A stretch of DNA of 64,000 nt from Phoronis australis (Eukaryota; Phoronida; Phoronidae): NCBI GenBank assembly GCA_002633005.1, contig NMRA01000033.1, positions 1,107,203-1,171,202 of the forward strand. The letters run 5' to 3'. The notes below the pieces were generated by a model. It searched no databases, was not told the origin of the DNA, and was given only the letters and a program-made list of their open reading frames with translations. The stretch's first letter is position 1. Every line of letters begins with the position of its first letter. The position numbers and the translations under genes are program-made. Shown piece by piece: positions 12,001 through 21,000 of this stretch.

Positions 12001-13036
12001 CGCGAACGATTAAGCTTTTAGTGCCTCATTGAATATCAAAGCTGTGCTTAGTCGTGGTTTTATGTAAGTAGAAAATACTGGCCTCGCGCTACTTGATTCA
12101 TTATGCATACACGGAGAAACTCAGCAATACTCGTTGACTCCGAATCAATAAAATCCCATTTGTACAGGGTATACTGTGCAGAAGTAAGTTTTGTTATTTA
12201 ATTTCTCACAAATAAGTTTTTTTAGTCGCATTTTTGCAAACACGGGATTTGGGGCTGTAGATCTCTGCAAAAGTTATTTTTTTCCTTAACTTATAGGACC
12301 TATAGGCAACAGCGAAGACAATATGCTGCTTTATGGCCGGACAGTTTAATACACATCTACATGTATACAGGAAAAGTACTTGTGTTCACCTGAAAATTCG
12401 TATGAGTGACCTTATTCAGGATTGAATGGAGTTTTTCAAATAGCCGGGTAAAACAATATTTCAAAGGATCTGTCAATAACTAGGTATCAGATACTGTGAT
12501 AATTCCAGTTCATTTCCAAGCATTGACACCAAATAATATTTTACCCAGCATTCGAATAAAATTGATATGTGGGAAATTAGAATACTCGTTTAGGTAGGAA
12601 TTTTCACCCCTGGGTTCTTCATCTTAGCCTTCTCTCGACTTCGCTTTGGCATTGTTGCGGCTTGGATTTGCCCTAAGTGTAGTTAGACGTCAGCCCTTCC
12701 CCAACATCTGGAGGCAAATCCCCGTGGATTGCCAACTAACTTACACGTTTCTAGTTAGAACTTCCTAGAGCTAAGAACTCGCCATGCACTTGACTTGCGC
12801 TTTTTAAAATCTCAGGCACAGGAATGACGATCGTAGTAACCCATTAGCACAGAAAAACTCGAAGTTGTTTTAGGTCACTTACTTTCATTTAATTGCGCAG
12901 GATCAGTCGACGGTGAATCCTCTGGTCTAGGACTCCCCTTGTGTTTGACGAGCAGAAATACAGAAAGTATAGACATGCCAACCACTAGTACGACGCATTT
13001 TACTTGACGCATTCGCGTACATTTGAACGTGAGCAT
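8155..13036 (-). CDS. Membrane-anchored Vps62-domain protein (3 exons, 427 aa)
   Basis: Joined exons 13036-12883, 10528-10334 and 9089-8155 give 427 residues; both introns are phase 1. Residues 1-51 hold a basic stretch followed by a hydrophobic segment (VVLVVGMSILSVFLLV), which predicts a type II signal anchor. Exon 2 adds 65 residues that I do not recognise. Exon 3 is a Vps62/DUF946-family domain (named after yeast Vps62): a YSPRIFLHSKEKFYPSDVNYF start, YWVFYPWN, LGDWEHVTVRL, LSAHSLG, SIGTHAFRAFPGQH, VAWDTWKNV, SWLNFYGFWG and a terminal GPLAPGF. Several cysteines suit an extracellular domain. The biochemical role of the family is poorly known, so function stays open. The minus-strand AATAAA at 7783-7788 may end the transcript. 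Domain call is firm; linkage of exons 1 and 2 rests on phase and splice sites. Confidence 0.75.
9336..9769. mobile_element. Possible TIR element in Vps62 intron 2
   Basis: TGGGATTTT (9336-9344) and CCGTAGATAA (9345-9354) recur inverted as TTATCTACGG (9737-9746) and AAAATCCCA (9761-9769). Internally, a 20-mer starting GGGCGTTTATTTGG is repeated exactly at 9387-9406 and 9672-9691. No coding capacity, consistent with a non-autonomous DNA transposon. Confidence 0.45.
10334..10528 (-). CDS. Vps62 gene exon 2: unrecognised 65-residue segment
   Basis: Phase 1-1 exon between acceptor CTAGTTACAG and donor GTAAAT. It encodes residues such as DYPYATGACQHTQFFSHGD, then LPKIFAHVQTIPASANGSC. If the donor is not used, the frame stops seven bases further on (TGT AAA TAA). 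Symmetric phase means it could be skipped without a frameshift. Three cysteine codons are present up to that stop, and no family was recognised. Confidence 0.5.
10529..12882 (-). other. Intron 1 of Vps62 gene
   Basis: A 2.35-kb intron with GT..AG ends. It contains a GT-rich microsatellite near 11886-11935. The open frames inside (for example 11551-11799) show no family resemblance. Confidence 0.5.
11886..11935. repeat. GT-rich microsatellite
   Basis: Imperfect GTGT/GCGT run in Vps62 intron 1. Confidence 0.7.
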
Positions 13037-13049
13037 GTTGCATTTCTGG
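12880..13049. repeat. 170-bp direct repeat, copy A (contains Vps62 exon 1)
   Basis: Aligns without gaps to 13313-13482 at an offset of 433. The single difference is A at 12969 against G at 13402, which changes Ile to Thr in the encoded anchor. The N at 13050 sits exactly at its right edge. Confidence 0.9.
12883..13036 (-). CDS. Vps62 gene exon 1: N-terminal membrane anchor (copy A)
   Basis: ATG opens a 51-codon frame with a basic N-terminus and one hydrophobic segment, ending DPAQLNE in phase 1 at a perfect GTAAGT donor. This copy lies inside a 170-bp direct repeat. Of the two copies it is the one with the good donor. Confidence 0.6.
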
Positions 13050-13050
13050 N

Positions 13051-13312
13051 CGAACAGTTAAATGTTTGTTTGTCCAAAGTTCACCCGCTAAGTCATAAAA
13101 TGCTAATTGCCGACCAAGGACACGCTTAATCCGAATTGGTCGTCTACGCTAGGCGACCAATTAGCCGACCCAAGTGCCGACCACAGAGGCGACTAAGCAG
13201 ACGGCTCCTAGCCGACCGTTGTTGGTCGGCTGGTGGTCGGCTAGACGACCGGTCGACGGCCGGTCGTCGACCGATTTCCGACCGGTCGGCCAAAAATTCG
13301 TGATGTGTGCTG
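13051..13312. repeat. CpG-rich CGACC/GGTCG foldback segment
   Basis: About a dozen GACC/GGTC motifs, mostly CCGACC in the left half and GGTCGG in the right. CTAGCCGACC and GGTCGGCTAG form a stem near 13209-13244. It is far more GC-rich than its surroundings and looks like a small foldback element. Confidence 0.5.
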
Positions 13313-13482
13313 TACTTTCATTTAATTGCGCAGGATCAGTCGACGGTGAATCCTCTGGTCTAGGACTCCCCTTGTGTTTGACGAGCAGAAATACAGAAAG
13401 TGTAGACATGCCAACCACTAGTACGACGCATTTTACTTGACGCATTCGCGTACATTTGAACGTGAGCATGTTGCATTTCTGG
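13313..13482. repeat. 170-bp direct repeat, copy B (second Vps62 exon-1 copy)
   Basis: Repeats copy A with one base difference. The ATG and membrane-anchor frame are intact (minus strand, ATG at 13469), but the GTAAGT donor is replaced by GTACAG because the repeat ends there. It is either a tandem exon duplication or a second haplotype left in the assembly. Confidence 0.85.
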
Positions 13483-15038
13483 CCGCAGGCTGTGAGAGTG
13501 ACACAAGCAAGCTGCTCAAACCACTGTACGTGTACATGTAGTTAATTCTGCGCCCGGATACATTGAATCATTTGTTCAGGTATCAATGAATATGAAGATG
13601 CAATTTTCACTTTGCGAGTTAAATTGACTTCTGAGCAACGGTTAATTGTTTTGGTTTCGTGTCTCTCCAGAGTAGAGGCCACGGAATCGAAAATAACGCC
13701 ATGCCAATGAATCATTCTGCAATTTGACGTTTTACGGATAACGAGAGATGCCATACATGTACATACAAATGATTATAGGAAGTATCGGTCCGGTTGCATG
13801 AAGCAATCTCAAACAGGGATTCAAATAAATTCCCTAAAATATTTTCGTATTTGCGTCATTGTTTACTCACAGATATAGTCATTTTCTGTCACTTTATCTT
13901 GATTACGATCTCTTCTTTGACTAATTACGGTTTTTAATTATACGATTAGAATCTGAGCTTTTACGTCAATGGAATGATTTAGTGTGTTGCATGAAAACGT
14001 CCTTACATGTATTCAATAACATTAAGAACTGAACGTAAAGTTCACTCTCGATTTGTATCAAAGTCGAAAATTGACTAAAGCAGCTTACGAAAGGAAAATG
14101 AGAGTTTTAACACGTCTACAAATACGCAGTGAGTTTAGGTAGTTGTGTCCCTATTTGAGACCTTTTCAGGCAACCGGCCACAGATAGCATTAGACAGGCT
14201 GCAGACGAGCACAGGGCATTCAATTTGCGCTGAACTGAGAAATTAAAATCGAAGGGTATGTCCGGTTTAGCGGCAGATTTGGGTGCTGCATTGAGCGAGG
14301 GGTCACTGAGCCTGGCTTGCTTGTGTTTGTAAAAATGCTTTGAATGAACGAAATCATTTTTATTTTGCTGCAGGTTTTCTTTACTTCAAATGGAAGGCTT
14401 TTATATCATTTTACCATCCAGTGCAGTATAACCTCTTAGAAATCTGCTGCGATTTGAGGTACCTCTAAAAATATCGGATTAGTTAAGTTAGATCTCTTTG
14501 TCCACATGTTTGGAATTTGTCTTCAGAATATATATATTGCCGACTTTCGTTGAGCATTGACAGGTGTGGTGTTTGCTTTTCTGTCAAATTTGCATCTTGA
14601 CCGTTATTTGGGTCGTTTCAAAGCTGAAAGAACTAAAATATTCGGCAAGGTTAAGTTTCCTCACTCACAAGTAGTCGTTTAGAGGTGAAGTAGTGTGCAG
14701 TTGTTCGCTCTATTTATACAGCTTTCGAGAAAGGAAACAAATGTTACTGGTTGGGTGTGTGTTGGGGGGGGGGAGGGTAGTTGTTGGGGAACTGCCAAGA
14801 CACGGGGCAAGAACGCATCCTCAAACTGTATGCGTAATTCGATAGGAGTCTCTCATGTTTGTAGTTTTCATACCTTTCTACTGAAACGTTTTCACGCCAG
14901 CTGTTTTAGATTTCTCTCCCCTGACAATGGCAGATGCAGATGTGTTCCTCTTCGTTCTAGCAATAAATATCAGTCAGCTGTTACACCGTGTGTGCTTTTG
15001 TAAGGCGGGTGTATTTTCGAGTGCACGTGTATGAGAGT
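13483..15038. other. Intergenic, nothing recognisable
   Basis: Short frames only, and no family resemblance on either strand. It should include the upstream region of the Vps62 gene. A short G tract lies near 14763-14775. Confidence 0.5.
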
Positions 15039-15510
15039 TGTTGTATAGTGTTCTACCAACAGGGGTCTCCCCAGCATTGTAGTAGCTTAGCCATGTGGCA
15101 GTTCTAATAAAGCAGGTCTCATGTATTCTTCAAGCAGTGGAGACTTGTAGTTCATCTCTCCCGATACACAACATAAATGGCGACGAGGATTGGCCAAGTC
15201 AAGCCTTTCAATGAGTCTAAGGACAATCGGGACTCCTCATGTGAGAGATTGGAGCAGTATTTCTTGGCTAACGACGTGGCACAAGCTAAACAGGTACCAG
15301 CTTTTCTTAGTCTGATTGGGGGAAGCACAAATAATTTACTGCGGGATTTGTTATCCCCTGATAAACCGGCAACGAAGGACTTGGACGTTCTGATAAAAAC
15401 TGTAAGGGACCATGTAACATCAAAACCCATCATAATAACTGAACGCTTTCGGTTCCATAAGCGGGATCAACGAGCAGGAAAGATCGCCGGAATTCGCAGA
15501 ACCTTGCGTA
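15039..15510 (+). mobile_element. Ty3/Gypsy LTR retrotransposon fragment (5' LTR + partial gag)
   Basis: A probable short LTR (about 15039-15173, TG...CA) carries an AATAAA at 15106-15111. Directly after it the gag frame opens at ATGGCGACGAGG, so the primer-binding region (TGG...) overlaps the start. The protein has the gag signature of invertebrate Gypsy elements (ERLEQYFLANDVAQAKQVPA, then LLRDLLSPDKPA, ERFRFHKRDQ). Resemblance is lost near 15500, and no zinc knuckle, protease, reverse transcriptase, integrase or 3' LTR follows. Confidence 0.75.
15177..15500 (+). pseudogene. Partial Gypsy gag
   Basis: About 108 codons of the gag N-terminal region are intact (MATRIGQVKPFNES onward). After KRDQRAGK the frame appears shifted relative to the usual family ending, and the rest is missing. 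It cannot make a working element. Confidence 0.75.
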
Positions 15511-16534
15511 GTGTTTGTTGTGCCACTTTGATTATTGTTTCATATACATTCGTGTACTATACTTCTAATACAAGTGCTTTTCGACGCCTTTAGCGGTGAG
15601 AACTCCAATGTCAAGCCACCCTTCTTTTGTAACTGGAACATCTACGTAGCTGTGCTCAATTGACCCAAACTGTCCACCGGCAAGAAGAAAACTCCACTTG
15701 GCCATTTCACTTTGAAGTGCTAAACTAGGCAGACAACTTATAAACTAATTTATTGTTTGATTGAACGAAGCTGGGGTATAATTCCGGTTTAAGGCACACA
15801 GTCTCCTATGTAATTCCCTTGCGTGCATGTTATCTCGTGTACTTGAACACACTTCCGGTTAACAATAAATAAGTCAGCCCAATAAAGTGCGTTATATGAA
15901 CACTTCCAAGGCATTTTATAATATTGACCCAACTTTTACTGCTTCGTCATGGTCACGTGGGTATGGAAAAACATTGCTCATGTCAAGATGTGGTATTTTG
16001 TTGTTTGACTATAGGCTAAACACACACTAAAGAAATGACAGTCATACATGAACATGAGAAAAATAAATATGTACCGCCGTGATAACACCCGGAAATGAGA
16101 CATTTATTTCCGTTGTTTTCCCTTACAAATCACACTCACAATAAAAGAGTTCTGTTAAGACGGACAAAAAATCCAGACCGGTTTGAAAACCTGACAAGAC
16201 ACAACTTCAACATCCTCTACTTACGTGTAATTACTGTTTAAGCAGCGGTTGCAAAATAATACATCTAAACTTCGATGATTCTTTCTTGAACTTCGTAAGC
16301 ATGGCAACTCGGAAAAGTAAAGTTACTATTATCAGTCACACACTTGAACGATTCCAGACAAGGTTTTGTTTTTTGCAGTAAGCAGGCGTTTTACCAGAGG
16401 GTCTAGAACAACGTATGTGTTCTTTAGTACATTAATTTGCTATCGTACTTGCTAGTCGCTGTAATAAGTTTTTTCTGTCATAAAAAATCCTTTAATGTAA
16501 CTGAAAGGAACTCACTCATTCAAGCTCACAATGA
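15511..16534. other. Intergenic, nothing recognisable
   Basis: No coding, RNA or repeat signal that I could support on either strand. Confidence 0.45.
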
Positions 16535-16762
16535 AATCAAAGTGTACGCCCATATGTTATCCTGTTCCAGTGTCAGTATCAAAGTGTACGCCCATATGTT
16601 ATCCTGTTCCACTGCCAGTGTCAAAGTGTACGCCCATATGTTATCCTGTTCCATTGTCAGTATCAAAGTGTACGCCCATATGTTATCCTGTTCCACTGTC
16701 AGTATCAAAGTGTACGCCCATACATGTACAGTATGTTATCCTGTTCCAGTGTCAGTGTTAAA
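16535..16762. repeat. 42-bp minisatellite, about 5 units
   Basis: Unit begins AAAGTGTACGCCCATATGTT and is about 42 bp. Copies differ by a few bases; the fifth has a short ACATGTACAGT-type insertion. Because 42 is divisible by three, it leaves frames open on both strands. Confidence 0.9.
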
Positions 16763-17933
16763 GTAAAAGCCTTTTTTACTAACGTCGACACGTCCATAAA
16801 TTTGGGGAGTTGCCGTCAGTATGAACGGTTAACTTCGGTATTTGATTGAAATTAACAGCGCCAGTCAACTTAAGTTCGCTGCAAACAGGTGGATTACAGC
16901 GGAACGTCGACGTTGCGGTGCTGTAAAGGTCAACTTCGGTCCCATCGAAATTATCGCCAGGGGTCACTGTTATCGTCAACAAGGGTCGTGCCGTCACTAA
17001 CAGTTGTTTATATTTTGCTCGAATAATCACCAATCGAATTAGAAATAAGTTTCATGTCAATTAACATATGTAAATGTTCTCAAATTGTCACATTAAAAAA
17101 ATCTTAGGGTGCAGGCGATGCATCTGCGATTATTTTGATGATTAGAGCGTTAACTGCGATGTCCAACTACGGCCGAAGGTGGTATGAACGGCTCAGTTAA
17201 CTTCGTAGTTTATGTCGACGCTCCGCTTTGGAGTTACATGTACATGTACATGTAAGTCAGCTAGTATGAAAGGGCCTTCAGATTTTTTTGTTAAATGGGA
17301 GTCTCGTTCTGTCTGGATTCATGCAGTCATTGTAATGAGAATGCCAACAGACAAAACTTAGTTCTTCATATCGTTGATAAAAAGATAATTATCTCCACAC
17401 GTTAATTACCGTTTCAAGCTGGAATTGCCGTCCTTTAGGTGCTTAGTGAGCAAGTACTCTCAGGAAGTCGATTTTTGTGCTTTAATCAAATCAATGCACT
17501 GACGGATTGGACAAGTTTTTAAACTTCAACTTTAATTTTGCTGGGTATTTGGCCTTAGGATTCAATGGGGCGCGCAACTAGGCCCGGTTTAAAAGGACTC
17601 GGCCGTTCCCCTGTACTCAGTGCCCGAACCGCGACTTAAATTTGAAGGGCCGATCTCACGGTTGTCATTCTAAGTTTGCTAACAGTTTTTATCGCATATT
17701 TAGTGCATGTAAAGGAGTTGATCTCCGGGAGTGCTTTCTCGCAACCTTCAATACACAGTTGACATGCACAAAGATTGGCTTATAGCCATTGCAACTGTTA
17801 TCATCGAAACTCACTGTTTGTGCCCTATAGGAGAGCATGTGATGTTTATCTAACAGTCCATGTGACGACTAGTGACCCTGATTGAAGCACTCGGATAACT
17901 GGCGACCTATTCCAATTCTCAAGAGGGACTGAA
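16763..17933. other. Intergenic and 5' flank of the exchanger gene
   Basis: The stretch 16790-17220 repeats motifs such as GTTAACTTCG and GTCGACG loosely, perhaps an old repeat. An ACATGT run lies near 17236-17253. The sequence becomes more CpG-containing from about 17570, where a TTTAAAAGG near 17587 could be TATA-like. The 5' UTR of SLC24 probably starts here, unproven. Confidence 0.4.
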
Positions 17934-18099
17934 ATGGTGTCGGCCGTGCGTCAAGCGGTTCGCCACATGCGAAAGCGCCGTAGAGCCGTCAAACTTTTAA
18001 AACTAACCTTTACGGCCGCTGTTTACTTGTGCGTAGTGTTTGGCGGTCGGCTCTACGACTCTGAAACAGAGGTCAATATCTGGGACGATGCTGGTACAG
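17934..18099 (+). CDS. SLC24A: SLC24 exon 1: N-terminus and signal anchor
   Basis: Start chosen at the first ATG of the frame ([17 protein letters not shown]), followed by hydrophobic [15 protein letters not shown]. Phase 1 donor ACAG|GTTGGT. Confidence 0.75.
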
Positions 18100-21000
18100 G
18101 TTGGTCCTAGGTTTATTAGTATCAAATTTTAAATGAGTAATGTCACAATTTCTTACAATCATCACCCTAAAATTGGTCTCAAAGTGGGCTATTCATCGTT
18201 CAAAGTATTGGCAATCCAATATCATCTCATCGATAAAAGCGTATATAACGTAATTTAAATCGATATTAATGTGTAAAACAAGTAGAAATGTATTAGCACA
18301 TTTTTTGTAAAGATTTCAGAAAATTTCGCTGTTTGTTGCTGCTTATACATATCAATGAAATTCTAGTAGTAGGACTACGTCAACTGTACTAGTCTAGTAG
18401 TAGGACTACGTCATGTCTACGAGTCCTGGGCCCGGTCTCCAATCCTTTTACTCGAAATGGAACTCGAAATTAGGTTTGGCATTTTCTACTCTACTTTTGG
18501 GCGAACTCAAGATAAGTGTCTATTATTCTATGCTCGAGTACACAATAACTTACGTAGATAATTTATTGCCCTTAGTTCACAGTTTGTAAACCCAATATTA
18601 AAGCAATAAGTTCGAGTTTGAACTCGAAATTTCGAGTTTTTACTCGAGTTTGTAGCACGAATATAAGGGTCTTCAAGGGCAAACTTGAAGTAGAAACTCC
18701 TATGCATAAACTATCATATATTCGAGCACAGTCTGATAACCAATTATCTTAAGTTCGCACAAAAGGATCAGAGAAATTGCCAAAAACAGTTTCGAGTTCG
18801 TTTCGAGTACAAAGATTAGAGACCGGGCCCTGGAATATGGTCGTAAGCCGTGGACCACAGGCTTTCCAACTCGCTTCCGTGAACATTTTTTAAGGGAAGT
18901 ACTAATTTTGTTTTGATGTTTTAAATATTACATTATATCAGCAAAATATCCACAGTTATGAACCAAAACATTTCAATGAAATTTGACTTTTAAATTTGGA
19001 TAATTATGCAAATCGAATATGGAATGAAACATAATCTAAACATATGAACTCGGATTCATGAGGGGTGATACTGCAAGTATAGTTCGATAGTTTGCATTAT
19101 ATCACAAAAATATGCACCGGAATTTCATTTTTCATCTTAAAATGTCTTCTTCAAATCTTTCAAACGTGCAATTGGGAAGCACTTGTTTTTCAAAAAACAA
19201 AAAAAAAACATTGAACTAAGATAGTGATAAAGATGCATTGTTTTAATTCTCTAGAAGTAATGACCCCCAAGTTCGATAATCCATTCTTTGATTGGTCAAT
19301 TTCTGTTCCCATTTTTCGGTAGCAACCTGGGGGCACATTCGAATGAACGAAGAGGGGGAGCAAAAGCAAAACTGAAATGAATTTTGATGAGGGAGATGTT
19401 TTCAGCAATAAACAGAAGGTGTGGCCCCCGCTGTACCCCCGGGCATGGCATGCTTTCATTTGGTTGTTAAGTCGTGTTTTGAAATTAGTTCGGCGCTGTG
19501 GTTTGGTGTCGGTGTGAGATCTGTTCATGAGTCCGTGAATGCAGTGTGTTGAGCTCGTAAGCCGTGATCATTACAAAAGGAACTGTTTATGAGCCACATC
19601 CAACGCGGCAGATGTACGCGTCTTTCTCGGGTAGTTAGTCAGTTCTCTTTGCTCCTTCAAACTATTTTAAAACATAAGTAACAAAATCTCGTTTCAGGAA
19701 ATAATGGCGGGCGACACCTACTACAGTTTATGTCTGTGCTCGAATCGAACAATTCCCAAAATAAGTGCACCCCAAGAGCCGTTGACGAGTTCCCTGAAGA
19801 TTTCTTCACGAGAGAACAGAAACTTCAAGGCGCCGTAGTCGTGCACGTATTTATAGCTCTATACATGTTTGCCTCTCTGGCTATTGTGTGTGATGACTAC
19901 TTTGTACCTGCTCTGGAGCATATATGTAACGCTCTCAATCTCCAGCATGATGTCGCTGGAGCAACTTTCATGGCCGCCGGAAGTTCTGCACCGGAACTTG
20001 CCACTTCCGTTATCGGTGAGTGTACACTGTACTTCTATCGGTTTAGTATTGTCGGAAAATGTAGCACCTGGGCCCAAATGCTACAGAGTGGGACACAACT
20101 TAGCTATACTTCGAAACAAACTGGAATTTTTTAAAAGAAAAAATGACTATTATGATTAATCTGTTGAAACTGTAAAATTCACTAAGAAGTCCATCCACTG
20201 CCTCCAGCGTTCCATGTTTCTGTCTCGCCAGATGTTTGGTGCTCTTCTTATTTACAAGTATTAAAATTCTAAACAAAACCCACTATAAAAAATACATACG
20301 CGAGTAAGATATTCATGTTAAGTCTACTAATTTGTTTATTGAATTGTGTCCACTTTAGTCGATCTTACCGAGAACAAGGCAAAATTAGTGCTCACTGGGA
20401 AGAACATCGCCCCTTTTCTTTTGTGAAAACACTTTCTATTACCAGTTCAACCTGTGGTGCTCTAAATGCAGTTTAGAGTTTATAATAAGCGTTATTGAAT
20501 ACACTATGATTTGATAAAGAACTGTGCCAGGGGTCTTATCTCCTAACTTGAACTCCAAAATTGTTTTTACAAGTTCTGTTCCAATGCAGCACGAACTCAA
20601 ATAATACTGTGTCTATGCTTAGATTCGAGATGAAAACTCGATTTTAAAAAGGAGACTTCAAAGGCAGACTGGAACTTATAGATTTTAAGCCCAGGGGGGT
20701 GATCAAGTGCAGACTAGGATTAAACAGTCATCTTTGTGAGATATAGTACGTACTTTAGCACAGAATAATCATAGTACACCCGTACCCAAATTTAATAGAA
20801 CCTTATTTGGAGTTAATGTTTAGACATTAGACCCAGGGCATCTTCTCAAGCCTACGCATTTATGACTGATCGACCCAGCGCATCTTCTCAAGCCTTTGCA
20901 TTTCCACAGTATATATGCAGCAGAACTAGTTGTACTCCCAAGTGCCTCAGGTCATGCGCTAAAACATGTGTGTTATTTTTTCAGGCGTATTCATTGCTCA

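Larger units (their letters stand above)
18100..19697 (+). other. SLC24 intron 1
   Basis: Contains a direct duplication at 18362-18413 and the foldback element at 18428-18830. The open frame at 19190-19528 (minus) is not recognised. Confidence 0.6.

Noticed and set aside
13161-13469. 102-codon minus-strand frame starting with the membrane anchor
   Set aside because: It is Vps62 exon-1 copy B read through into the foldback insert. The part after LNE is not supported as protein; the true exon ends at the donor present in copy A.
16437-16766. Open frames on both strands (KVYAHMLSC repeats) suggesting a repeat protein
   Set aside because: They follow from a 42-bp minisatellite whose length is divisible by three; no start context, splice sites or family resemblance.
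16779-17033. 84-codon minus-strand frame with TVTPGDNFDG-like text
   Set aside because: The surrounding 0.4 kb repeats the same short motifs irregularly; no splice context or recognisable family.
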